Shown: piece by piece, positions 11,314 through 22,884 of the stretch | How positions within the stretch are numbered: the first letter of the stretch is position 1 | How the letters are laid out: the number at the start of each line of letters is the position of its first letter | NCBI GenBank assembly: GCA_020650975.1 | Contig: JAIPMN010012021.1 | Location: forward strand, 4,717-36,775 | Source: Apostichopus californicus | Lineage: Eukaryota; Echinodermata; Holothuroidea; Aspidochirotida; Stichopodidae | Length of the DNA stretch: 32,059 bases | Direction: 5' to 3' | The notes under the pieces: model-generated | Database searches by the model: none | Told to the model about the DNA's origin: nothing | Seen by the model: only the letters and a program-made list of their open reading frames with translations | Program-made: the position numbers and the translations under genes

Positions 11314-11380
11314 TTTTGTATATTTTGTATATTTTGTATATTTTGTATATTTTGTATATTTTGTATATTTTGTATATTTA
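11314..11380. repeat. TATTTTGTA tandem repeat (9-bp unit, about 7 copies)
   Basis: Seven near-perfect copies of a 9-base unit, followed by a looser TTTGTACTTTGTACTTTTGTA stretch to about 11405. It is a simple satellite; the Tyr-Phe-Val repeat in one reading frame is only its translation. Confidence 0.9.
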
Positions 11381-11666
11381 CTTTTGTACTTTGTACTTTT
11401 GTATATTTATTTACATAAATGTATGAGGTCAAGGGTCAATGAAGAGCTCTATATATGTACTCTTAAAGGTTTACCCATATTTACTTAACTTTCTTTTAAA
11501 ATGATTGTTCATTAAGGAGGGTCTAATTAGTCCTCTGGATGAGGGAAAATTTGAAGGCTGTAAAATTCTTGTTAAAGTTGAAGCATGGGAGCGACCAGTA
11601 TTTTACTTTCTGCTGTTCTAGCAACATCAATGACCTATTAATTCCACTGGATATAACCCCTATACC

Positions 11667-11747
11667 AAAATGTGCTTGTCTGGCTAGCAGTCTCATGTGT
11701 CGCAACATCTTTCCTAGTTTTGTGGCATGTTTGGACAAGCACATTTT
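11667..11747. repeat. 14-bp perfect inverted repeat, 53-base loop
   Basis: AAAATGTGCTTGTC at 11667-11680 is repeated as its exact reverse complement at 11734-11747. Length and spacing would allow a hairpin of about 80 nt, but the interior does not extend the stem well, so a microRNA precursor is not supported. Confidence 0.6.
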
Positions 11748-13214
11748 CAAGTCTCAACTTATTAAATTATATTTATGGATAAAGAAAACTGCTTCAAACT
11801 GAAATAAGTTTAGACCGAATGATCACGCAGGCTGTAAGAATAATGCAAGAAACTTTGAATAATGCTGCATTCTATGAATTTGTTTAAAATAGTTTAACAG
11901 ATGAGAAAACTAACCCATGATTCAACATGTTTACTTAGTACTGTATCTAGTATGCATAGATTGTAAGTGTTATATTTGCTAGCACTGTGGAGAGCAGCTA
12001 CGTTCATATTGACTCACTGTGAATATTTTTTGATATTTGAATCAAGAATGTTATTTGACTGACACCAATATACAGATCATGAATTATGTAAAAATGACAA
12101 ATACCGCCTGTAATTAAAGCAGAGGACTCAAGCCTTCTGGCTACAGGATGTTTGTTGACAGTGATTCTGCAATTGAGTGGAAAATGTCAATGAGCATGCA
12201 CTGTAGAGTCAAGATCAATGGACAGATAATATTCTGAAATGTTAAATTAAACATCAACTATGGTGTCACAATTCTTTTTGCTTAGTTTCTGCCATTTTCT
12301 ACATATCTATATCCATAAATGTATTCAAAATTTGACAACCTTTTGTTGACAGGAATATCTCATTTAAATTTCAATTATGTAAAATAAATTTTAAAATGTT
12401 AACTAAGCATATATTTAAGAGCTACTTTACCTCAAAAAATCTTGGCATGGATTTTCTTGACCGATTTTGTGTGAAATGTTTGACTAGTATTGAAAGTACT
12501 TTGGACAACTAGCCAATTTGCCCCATATTTAGTACATTTGTTGTGTGTGATAATCTCATTCAAAATCTGTTGATAATTTTTGAAAAGCTCTTTTCATTTC
12601 CAAGATTTACACATATGTGACAACTATGATGTGGAGTGTTTCGCTCATCAAAATTTCTTATTTTAGCCCTTGATACGTTAATCCCTGATTACATGCCCAC
12701 ATATCATTTGAATAATGTGATGTTCCTCCTTTCAAAATATCATCTCAGCCCCACAAACCTGTGTTCAGTGCCCTTGAAACGAAGGTTGTGAAAACAAAGG
12801 GATAGCATAACAGAAAATTAGGCAATCACACCCTTTACATGATCAACGTGCATTATAAGCTAATGTTTATTCATAAATAAAATTAGAATTAAGAAAAAAC
12901 TGTAAAATGGTCAATCTTGATGGATTTTGATGGGAGTTGCAGCTATTTTCATGAATTCCAATACCTATTAGAGTGATGATGATAATTTGTTCATATGTGT
13001 AGACCTTTAAAGTACTGCACAACCTAAGTATGTGGCATTGTCATCATGTCATGGATGCGTACTGTACTTTAAGCTTATAAAATGTAGTGACAACTTTGTG
13101 AAGTAAAGACATTTTAGAAAGCGTGTGTGACATGTTTTACACACATAAACAAAAAATATTTAAAAACAGAATCTTTTGAAGTATAAAATGAATTAAAGCC
13201 AGCTACGCAACAGC

Positions 13215-13322
13215 AACGGCCAGTTATAACGTACAGCGCAATGTCTGTAATAGGCGCGTACTGTAAGTAACGGCCAGTGATATACTGTACAGAGCAATGT
13301 CTGTAACAGGCGGGTACTAGTA
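13215..13322. repeat. 54-bp imperfect direct duplication
   Basis: Two tandem copies begin AACGGCCAGT at 13215 and 13269 and share GTACAG[C/A]G[C]AATGTCTGTAA and AGGCG[C/G]GTACT. They are more GC-rich than the surroundings. Probably a fragment of a minisatellite or mobile element. Confidence 0.7.
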
Positions 13323-14879
13323 AATTGATTCATTAGCTACTGAATATGTATATGAGAATTTGAGAAGCTTGGCTTATAGGAAAAAAAAACTATTACAGAA
13401 ATTACAACCTGGAGAAATTGATGTAGAAGCCATTGATTTGTCTTATAAAACTGCAAAAAACATGCGTTTACTATCTCTGAAGCATTATTAAAAAATATTT
13501 AAAACTCTAGTATTAGCTTGTGAAATTGATCTGGTCAGGATGAGAAGTTAGCTCTGTTACAAAATGACTACTGTAGGCAGTTAAAAATCTCTAAAGTTGC
13601 CAATAGAAGCAGGTACAAGTGGTTCTTGACAAAGTTGAATGATTTCTCGTAAATTTTACTGGTTGGTGAATTGTGTGTTGTTTATGGCTATCCTAGCCTG
13701 GTTATAGATTAGTTATATATTTGTACAGTATATGCAGTATAACATGTATTACTGTATGGTATGGATTGTTGCAGGCTGACACTATGCGTAGTGCTAATAA
13801 CAGCTACTACGCAACTGTTGTATTAGTCCATTGTTCAGCATTTGCATGGTAAACATTTAGATGTTATATTTCATGTATAATGTTTTAAGTGGATGTTTCT
13901 TACTACAGTTATTGTTTTATCGTCCAGCATCTACATAAAACAAAAAATCACGGCACAGTTTGCATTTCATCTCCCTCCAATAATTCCTGTTGCTTGTTGT
14001 TGACAAAAACATAGGAGCAATGCATTCTAATTATTTTCTTGTCTTTTGATACCAAAATTAGGAAGCTTAGAGTCATTTATTTCTCACACATCGGACAAGG
14101 TTTTGCATACTGTATTGTAGATGCCTATTGATCTCATGTCACAATTGATCACAAGAAAGGAAATCAATGGAAACAATGAAATGGTGTCCATTTTGTTCAG
14201 TTGCATATGTGTGGCTTAAATTATTTTGTGACACATTTGTGTAATTTGCTTTCCTGGAGCAGCTTCTATCAATTGAAAATGTTCATAAGAAGTATGAAGG
14301 AATATGTATACAGGAAGTGACATGATGACCATAATTGTGATGAAACTGTTTGGTACTTGGTATGGAGTACTGTACATAGTACATCACTATATTACTATAT
14401 GGTGATGTATCAAGTTAGGTACTTCATCATATAATATATGCATACGGCTCTTTTGGCATCCCATAAGTCTCTCATATCATGCTAGAAGAACTTGTCCCTA
14501 AATTTATGGTTGGTCAGGTATTAATTAGAATTGAACCTGTCCATTTGATTGGTTGATAACAGAATTAGTTACAGCCATGTATGCTACCACATACCAGGCA
14601 GTAGGTGACCTTTTCATTAGGCATTGCTAACCTTTAATACAACTTAACTGATAAATAGTATCTAGGCTGACTCTATTGTCATGTAAGTTACACCAGCAAC
14701 TAACAGGGAGGACATCTTCCCTACAGATACTGTAACTGACTAAACCAGACCAGCTGAATGAATTGATTGTTGATTTATCTCATGCCATTAGGATGAAGAA
14801 CAGTGTGGACATGTAAATAGGATAAGACCACTCCCCTCTCATACAATCTCTATTGCATATATACTGTATTACAGGTGAC
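13323..14879. other. Non-coding stretch; possible decayed coding fragment at its start
   Basis: Mostly featureless AT-rich DNA with several TACTGTA words and a hairpin at 14380-14409. About 13395-13490 reads in one frame as an open, coding-like peptide (LLQKLQPGEIDVEAIDLS and onwards) before stops intervene. It may be remnant coding sequence of unknown origin, or chance. Confidence 0.35.
14380..14409. repeat. 30-base hairpin-forming inverted repeat
   Basis: TACATCAC-T-ATAT, loop TACT, then ATAT-G-GTGATGTA: twelve pairs with one T-G opposition. Function unknown. Confidence 0.6.
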
Positions 14880-15030
14880 TTGGGAGTGGCTAAGGAAAGC
14901 TGGGGAGGGGATGTGGAGAGCTGGGGGGGGGGGGGGTGAAGCGCTGGAAGAGTGAGGGAGATGGGGGGTGGAGAGCTGGGGAGTGAGAGATTGGGGGGGA
15001 TGAGTGAAAGCTGGGAGAAGGGAGTTGAGG
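14880..15030. repeat. G-rich purine tract with quadruplex potential
   Basis: About 150 bases, almost all purine on the + strand, with many runs of four or more G and one run of at least 13. GGAGAGCTGGGG occurs twice, suggesting an old internal duplication. Several overlapping four-run arrangements would satisfy the usual G-quadruplex pattern. Confidence 0.75.
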
Positions 15031-15185
15031 AAAAGCTGATTGTTACAGTACTGTAGTATGTTGACCAACAAGATCAACACACAGTACTGTAGTAAATTGA
15101 CTGCAAACTGTCCAACTATTCTCACACACAGACGGTTCTTAACGTTTGCAATCACTAAATCATGCCCACATTTCAAACTTGGTTA

Positions 15186-15900
15186 CCTATTTTGTATCAA
15201 ATAATGTCAGAAATTTAGGTGCTGTTTTGGACCAAAATCTGTCATTGGAGAAACACATGTTGAATATTTTTGTCTTTCTGCCAACTGACAATTGAGAAAC
15301 ATCGGCCTATTACGGAAATATCTTGATGATTAAACCTGTGAAATACTGGTTCATGTTTTTTTGACCCCCAGGCATGACTTCCTCAATTCTTTATTTTTTG
15401 GCCTGTCAGATTCATCCATAAAGAAACTTCAGAAGATTCAAAACTCTGCAGCATGCATTGTGAAAAGGAAGAGGAGAGGTTGCAATACAACTCTACTCTT
15501 AAAGGAACTTCACTGGCTTTCTCAGATTAGCTACCGAATTAAATTTAATGTACTCCTACTCACTTTCTGTGCTCATCTTATGGAACAGACTGAATAAATA
15601 TCTCAAATACTCTCTCCCAATAATCCTGTCCGTTGTCTTCATTCCTCTGCCAAAGCCTTCCTTTTCTCCTCACAATCCACTTTTAAAAACATCTCTAGGG
15701 TAGGGATGTTTTGCCTACTCTGCTCCTTATCTGTGGAACTAGCTACCAGACCATGTTTAGATTTTGTACTAAACTTTCTACTGTAAAGAGAAACCTAAAG
15801 ACTAAATTTTTTTAAACATGTTCCTTTGATTGGGGTTGAGCAGCTACTTGTTTTTTCTGATTTGGTGCTACAGTAAATAAATCTGCTGTTGAATGAATAT
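15186..15900 (+). mobile_element. 5'-truncated, decayed CR1/L2-like LINE (reverse-transcriptase C-terminus and 3' tail)
   Basis: From about 15200 the translation reads VRNLGAVLDQNLSLEKH, then after a frameshift LRNIGLLRKYLDD, a stop, and an open stretch to about 15597 with HDFLNSLFFGLSDSSIKKLQ, IQNSAA and LLKELHWL. These are hallmarks of the C-terminal part of non-LTR reverse transcriptases of the CR1/L2/Jockey group. The 3' non-coding end (about 15820-15900, TTGGGGTTGAGCAGC and GGTGCTACAGTAAATAAA) fits a LINE terminus. The 5' part, including endonuclease and the RT catalytic motifs, is absent. One stop and at least one frameshift show it is inactive. Confidence 0.88.
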
Positions 15901-17839
15901 TATGATTATCATAGCTACTGTACATGCTTATTTTGAAGATATCCTGTCAAATTTGAACAGCAAAAGGGAAGTGTTAGATGGATCCTGTTTGCTACTTAAA
16001 GCAGTGTTATGCAGGAGACAGGGTAAGTTTAGCCATAGGTAAGCTGAGCTCTAGGATTTGTACAATTTATAATAAGTATTTATGCAGGAACCAATCAGGA
16101 AGTATCCTAGTAACCTGCTAGTAACCATAGAAGCCATTAATAGTGTCATCACATGACAATGGATATAATGGTGTAGTGGGATTGCTTGTATGTACATAGG
16201 CAAGATATTTGAATGTAAAACATCTGCCATATTGGTATTCTTGTGGTCCTTTAACCTTTCATAGTGTTAGTACCTCAAACTCCCATATTTCATAGAAGCA
16301 TATATGTTACTGTACCAGTTTCATTGTGAGGTTTCAAGTCTATTCAGAAAATCATAATAGCTTTATATACGAACTGCTCGGGACCCAGCTGGCTTTATAA
16401 CAGGTCGTATATATTGCAGAGGTACCCCTGGGATGTCTTGTGTGAGAGGCGATAACTGGTTTGTGACACTGGAGGGCGTGAGCATACCTGGATGGTGGAG
16501 GACGGGGGGGGGGGGGGTTGGGCGCCCAGAAAATATTAGTATCACACACTACATCATGTCATATTTGTAATACTGTGCACACGTACAGTTAGCATACTAG
16601 TTATGTGAAGGGGAATATAATTAATCTGGTAGCAATCATGATGCACAATGCTATACAAACTGTACAAAGATGTCTAGCAACTCTGTACACAGCTACTAGA
16701 CCATCATCGGTACAGTGCTTGTAATTTAAGAGACAAAACTCAGAGCCTTCCAAAGCAATACACAAAATCTGAACACTTAATTATTCCTTGTACATTTGTA
16801 CAAGCTGGTTTGCTATATAACCGGCTATACATGTATGTTTAATGTACACTAGGATCGTTTAACTCTGTAATTAATTAACATGAAGGCGACTAAGAAGTAC
16901 CAAAGTACAAATTAAACTGATAACAGTCGCAGAAGTATTTACGTTAATTATATTTAAAGGATCAGTCCATATACTTAAATCAGAAAAGTTTAGGCCAAAA
17001 AACAAACAAAAATTATTACTTAAAAAGTTGATTCCTTGAGAGGAGATGATTTGACATATTTTAAATTTCAAGACAACAATGTATTTTACACAATATCTTT
17101 ACCTTTGAAAACTATATTGACACTGTAAGTAGCAGAGCACTATTAAATCTTTGTGTGAATGGTTATAAGTATTTATAAATTTATAATAAATTGATTATTA
17201 TTATATATAATTTGTTATTGTTATTAATATATATATTCATGATTTTTTAAAATTATATCTAATCAGTGATTAATATAAGCTACAGTTTACTGATATTATC
17301 TGTTAAATAACTAATTAATAAGGAAAACAAGGGAATATACGTGACATTAGGTCCCTACCTACTTCATAATCTACCCAAACAATCAGCAGACATGTTGTCT
17401 TTGAGATCAGAGTAGTTAGTCATTTACCTTCCAGCTGCGGGACAGTAATAATAAATTCTACAGATCTACTGTAGTTTCTAAGCTGAAATATAAATTACAT
17501 GTTTCATTGGAGTTTAATAGAGTTCTCTTAATCATGTATATTCCACAGTAACCAGGCCAGGTAACATTTTATAATCCCACCTTTACTGTAGGTTTTGTTT
17601 ACAAGGGAACCCGCTAGTCAGTGGGCTAGTCACTGTTATCTATTAATCATGGAAGTATTGCCGTACTAAACCATAGTCAAATTGAAACCAATAACTGTTA
17701 TTGTCTGATGCACTCAAACCAAGCACACAAAAGGTTAATGTTTACACTACCAATAGTACCATGCACCAAATGACCTAGTGGAAGTTCATCTGCTCAAAGA
17801 AAGACAAATAGATAGCTAATGATGGCTGTTCAATTTAAC
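15901..17839. other. Non-coding stretch
   Basis: No gene seen. It includes a poly-G run near 16504-16517 and an 18-base perfect palindrome (CTTGTACA-TT-TGTACAAG, 16787-16804). The sequence is very AT-rich at about 17100-17330. The short minus-strand frames at 16352-16549 are proline-rich only because they read through the poly-G run. Confidence 0.45.
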
Positions 17840-17871
17840 CATGGAGCTATTACCGGTAATATAGCTCCATG
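17840..17871. repeat. 32-base palindrome
   Basis: CATGGAGCTAT and ATAGCTCCATG are perfect 11-base inverted arms around TACCGGTAAT, whose first eight bases are themselves palindromic. Could extrude as a cruciform or be a small inverted-repeat insertion; no clear target duplication flanks it. Confidence 0.7.
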
Positions 17872-18247
17872 ATTCAACTCACATATATATATCTCAGATG
17901 TATGTTCATGCCTTTATAGCAGGGACATGCTACACTGTCAGAGAACTGTAGTGTGGACGTCCCTATTATAATAGTTGGAAAATCCAGACTAAGTCATTAG
18001 CAAACTTGAACTAAAGGTTATCTGAGTACAGTGTGATTGGTCAAAATGTTGTAAGATTATAATCCTAGTACAGTGTCAGACTTAGCTACTTGTTTGTACT
18101 TGCTGGTGATAGATGAGGGATTTGTTGGAGAACTAACATAAATCATAAACATTGGTATACATTTTAAACAGTTCATTGAATTGACTTGAATCTGTAATAA
18201 TAACCATGTGCATGGTTTTAATATCTATAAATGACCATGCAGTGGTA

Positions 18248-18277
18248 TTAACCAGTAACCACACTGTTACTGGTTAA
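18248..18277. repeat. 30-base perfect hairpin with TTAA ends
   Basis: TTAACCAGTAAC, spacer CACACT, then GTTACTGGTTAA: 12 perfect pairs. Another palindrome, AACCATG-TG-CATGGTT, lies 30 bases upstream at 18202-18217. Function unknown; TTAA at both ends recalls the target site of TTAA-type transposons. Confidence 0.7.
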
Positions 18278-20275
18278 GTCTATTAATTGTAATATACTTA
18301 GCATGTACATAGCATGGATTGATTGCATCTTTCCAACTGTACTCTGCTATATACAGTAGTTGTTGTTCTGTGTTGATACAGTATATATCTTAGATTGTAC
18401 TTTGGTATGTCATCAAAGACCTAATGGGTTGATCAGTATGGACTTAAGCTTGTCCTTGAGAACAGAATGATAAACTTCTGAAGTTTGCATAATTTATCTC
18501 ACTAATTAGGAATTCAGTCATTTCTGGTAAAAGTCCCAGCATGCACCTGTAATATATTAAATTTGATTGAAAGAAACATTTTTGGATGCTTCATGTCCTA
18601 AAACATTGGACTTGCGAATCAGTTATACTTAGATTTGATGCAGCATTCTACATAAACAGTAAGAGTAAAATGTTTGGATGGTTACTACCACAGTACCAAT
18701 AGTATTTTAATCATTTCATATATCAGATTCAATGCTTCAGGTATTAAATTCTATACTTCCCCTTTGGCACCAACTTTTCTTAAAACACTCATCTCATAAT
18801 GCACTAGTATTGATGTTATGTTCTCAAATAAGACACCCAGCTAGTGTTTTACCTGCACCCTACATCGAATGTATGTGGACACAGACATGTAGTGAGGTTG
18901 TGAAAACATTGTTTTTGTAGAGTTTTTTAATTACAAACTGTAATATTTATTTTGGCTACTCTAGCAACTGCTAAAGTAAAACGGGCTTGTATATATTAGC
19001 TAATTACCAGGTACCTACAATATCATGATTTAAGAGAACTACAAATATTTTTACATTGGAGAACTGTAGTACGGGATGTATCAGAACTGATATAAATGTT
19101 TCAGAAGGAGAAATTTGTATAAAATTAAGGAAGATATTATTCATATTTAGATCTCATAGCGCTCAACAGATATTCAGGCACTAACTTACTACTGTACGTA
19201 GATTATACTGTAAGCCTGTGGCCATGATGTAATTAGCCGCTTGAAATATCTCCTGTTGTTGTCGTGGTGCACATACAGTATGTTAGGAGCAGAATGTTTA
19301 TGATTGGTTTGCATCAAATACAGGATTAAATCAGGGGTGAACTCCCATATAGTTATGACATTATATACATGAAATGCAGTCAGCTCCATGCTGTGCAATA
19401 GCTTTTGTATTAATGTAAATTATGCACAAACAGTTAAAGCATTGCAGCTTTGTTTCAGAATTTTTTTTTTTAAATTGATAAAGGTACCAGTAAATGCTAT
19501 CAAATAATTAAGTGTATCAAAGTCCAGGCTCAAAGTGCCTTGACTCATTTCTTAAAGAGTACATACCATCTATGGCTTCCTTTTTTATCTTCTCCCTCTC
19601 CCTCTCCACCTATACCATGACCTCCCCCCCCTCTCCCCCTCCTCCAAACTTTCGTCTTCCAGCCCTCGTTCTTTGAGAGTTCACGTCATTCACTAAAGTT
19701 TATCCAATATTCATTGGCATTCTCATCAGTCCTTGGTTCATTTTAAGTTATGTTAAACCCCTTTAAACTTTGTGCCGTACATTCTGTTAATGGCTGTTTT
19801 CGCTCTCTGGTAACATTTGAAAATTATGCTAGAATTCAAAACAAGGTAATAAATGAGATATTAATCATAAAAATATTTAAATGCATCCAAGTAAATATTA
19901 TTAATGTTTTTGTGTGGCAACATATCAGTTTTAAATTGCCAAGACAAGGTTCATAGATTTGGCTTGACAAAATCGATCAATATTCCAAGAAGCTCGAAAT
20001 AAAATAATTTATCATCTACAATGGTTCAAATAGAGTAGAGCAATAATATTTGTCCGCCTTGTGTGGTTTCAATTTAGTAGAAAAAAACAGCATAAGAACA
20101 GTATAGAGTGAGGAAATGAAATGAACTAAATTTTTATTCAAACTTACTTTATAGAAACTGAAAGTGCAGTTCATCTGACCTAAACTCATCCCCAAAAGGT
20201 TTACAATTGATGTAAACTTTTCTATTTCCGAAGAAATAAATATAGGATAGAACTTCTGATGTTTGTTTCAGTGTG
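18278..20275. other. Non-coding stretch
   Basis: No gene recognised. A pyrimidine-rich low-complexity patch occupies about 19578-19645. Reading frames at 18732-18920, 19189-19398 and 19750-19956 have no known domain. Confidence 0.45.
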
Positions 20276-20626
20276 TTAAAGGGTGTGAAGACTCGCGCAA
20301 AAAGAAACCTCTAATGCCGGTAATCTGACCTAGTTTTGAATGAGGTGTAAGAGAAGTGTTAGGCACCACCATCGATCCCAGAAAATACGCATACTGCTTG
20401 CTACCGTCGTACAGTCAGTACATACAATGGCGGTCAATACCCACAGCACAGTGTACAAACAATACAGCAATGGACATCTCAGGTCCAGCTAATTATAACA
20501 AGGTATCACGTTTCATTACTGTCTGCATTATGTAGCGACACGAACAAAACGTCACTTGCAAGCAACAGAAAGTTAACTTTTTCAGATGGCCACACACGGT
20601 TTGGGACGAGTCTTCAATACCTTTAA
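20276..20626. mobile_element. TTAA-type MITE, copy A (351 bp)
   Basis: Bounded by TTAA on both sides with imperfect terminal inverted repeats of about 20 bases: TTAAAGG-GTG-TGAAGACTCGC at the left, and the right end read in reverse complement TTAAAGG-CAT-TGAAGACTCGC. A close copy lies at 30455-30821. There is no coding capacity, so it is non-autonomous. TTAA target duplications are typical of piggyBac and Kolobok elements; I cannot tell which family mobilised it. Relative to copy B it lacks a 17-base segment and has a few small indels. Confidence 0.85.
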
Positions 20627-22884
20627 CCCATTCTCCTTCTAAACTTATATGTGAAGAATTTGTCCTTGAGATACTTCAGGGTGTCCAAAGCAAGTTACTA
20701 GAAGTTTAATTTGTGTGTGATATGCCCGACAGGCAGTTAAGATGGCCTACGGTCTAGCTATGAGAATAGAAGCCTTATGATGCAGCAACAGTTCCATCCT
20801 CTGTCATTCAAAGTCCCTGTTTCAAGTTGTAAGTTCACATTCATAGACCTAATTTCTTGTAAGAGGAAGCAGGTAAGTTGACATGGCTTCCATGTGATAG
20901 TCAGATAGATGGAAGGATTTTGATGTTTTAAGTGGATTAAACTCCTCTTAGTTTCCGCTGCTGTTTTATGCATGCATCATTTCATCCACTCACTATAAAT
21001 CTGACTCTTTTAAATTAAAGGATTTGTCTCCATTCATCTTGTCCTTTTAATCAGGGACTTTTGCTTTCTCAAAGTAAAGCATGATAATTGAGTCAGGGTT
21101 AGAAAGACACACAATAATTTGACAGAGATACACTGCAGTCAGTACTATACTGTATTATCTTTGCTACTTTATCAAGTACTGTGTTTTATTGTATCTTTTA
21201 TGATAACTGTATTTGATCATTATTTATGTTTGGTTATTATACAAATTTAGAAAAGCATTATTTATGGTCTCGTATCAAGTGTGTAATTGGTAGAAACTGT
21301 ATGTTGGTGGTTTGATAATTACCAACAGGAACCGGATAGAACATCAAATTATGAAAATATAATCACGACAGTTTGGCATTGATGACAGTACAATGGGATG
21401 TGGGGTGCAATCCTTATTTTGAGTTAGGATGGGGGTGGGGATGAGGATGGGGGAGGTGAGGGAGGAAGGAAGAGGGTGGGAATGAACTAGAAGGGTGATG
21501 GCAATCTAGAGGTATTCTTGTGTTGGTTTTATTTCCTGTGTATAAGGTCCACAAGAGGGGAGAGCTGAATGGCACAGTTCCATCTTAGACATATTTACAG
21601 TCTGAGCTAAATAAAACTTAATGGCAAACTATCCATGTACATATGTGTATGTTAGGTGGAGGGCATCTGAGCTTTACAGCATTTTCTGGGGAATTTTTAA
21701 CTCAATCCAAAGTGGTAGGGCCCTTGCCATAATTTCACATACTGTACTTCATTCCTTACAATGAATATTTAGTGTTGTTGCCATGCTGTCAGTAAGATAT
21801 TTCATTTGAGATAATTCTTTTCATATCCAGACAACCTCCAATCCTTTGGACTGTTTACTCATATAAATAATGGAATGTATAAATATTCTTTACTAAATAC
21901 ATATGGGATTTATAGTTCCTGAGGATAGGTGCAAATAACACTTCTCTTTAACATTAAGGAATCTGACATTGTGAGGATACATTTTTACCAGCATGATGGC
22001 AGCTAGTGGTTGACCATAATACTTAGCACCAATTGTTGTACTGTAGACAAATATGTGATGCATTGTTAACTTGAATGATCTGAGACTACTCAAATCTGTG
22101 TCTTTGCCATTAACATTATGTTTCGCTTGAAAGGAAATAATAATGTCTGCTCTGATGCGCTTCCAATGTCTTGGTAATAACTCCAACAAAATTAAAGAGG
22201 GTGTCATCATGACTAGCATACATTTATGTACTATCAGTGATACATATATCTATTGTCCAACATTCAATTATCTATTAGCACCTTAAGTACTACTATATTT
22301 ACTTTGATCCTCGCTTACCTGTCTCCCCACAACCTAAGCACCTCCTACTGTGCCTAGAATGAACTGGTAACCTTTTAACACTGTGCACTGTCCTTTTAAC
22401 ACTATATAACTGGACCCCCCCCAGTCAATGCCCTTCCTTCTCATTCTACCATCCTAAGTGCCAACATCGTGTATTTTGTATCCAGGTTTTATACAGTGAT
22501 TTTCGTACAGACTGGGAACCTAGGTTCTTTGTCTTTTCCATTGAACAGGCTTGTATTGATGTTTGCAGATACGATAGTAATAACAGGCTGGATAGTTGTT
22601 TGACTGTTTGACTATTATGTTGGTTAAAACTAATAGTTTAGTTTACTTGAAATAGTAACAATGATCAGGAGGGACATAAAGCCCTCATTGCAGACCACAG
22701 CTAGAAGGAATAAAACAATTGAACTCAGAAACTTCAAATCCTGCTGTTATTCTTGAATCAAAAGTTAAGTCCATTTGAAGCATTCTTATAACCCTTGACA
22801 CTTTTAGAATAGACATCGGACTCCTGAGGCGTATCACTCCATTCATTCCATTTATTTTGTTTTAGCGCAACGTGAAATGAAATA
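20627..22884. other. Non-coding stretch
   Basis: No gene recognised. A G-rich tract lies at about 21426-21480 (runs of 3-5 G broken by A and T; quadruplex potential). A minus-strand frame at 21893-22219 (108 codons) resembles nothing I know and has no coding-like features. Confidence 0.45.

Larger units (their letters stand above)
10986..13214. other. Non-coding stretch with small repeats
   Basis: No gene recognised. It contains a 9-bp tandem repeat and a 14-bp inverted repeat, listed separately. Reading frames near 11018-11296 (-), 11523-11750 (-) and 11539-11802 (+) show no known domain. Confidence 0.4.

Noticed and set aside
11270-11488. Frame with repeated Tyr-Phe-Val
   Set aside because: A direct translation of the 9-bp tandem repeat.
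14850-15176. 108-codon minus-strand frame
   Set aside because: Half of it is the complement of the purine tract, giving Pro/Ser/His low complexity; the rest has no known domain.
16352-16549. Two overlapping proline-rich minus-strand frames
   Set aside because: The proline runs come from the poly-G tract.
21893-22219. 108-codon minus-strand frame
   Set aside because: No recognisable motif, no splice-site context; compatible with chance in 32 kb.
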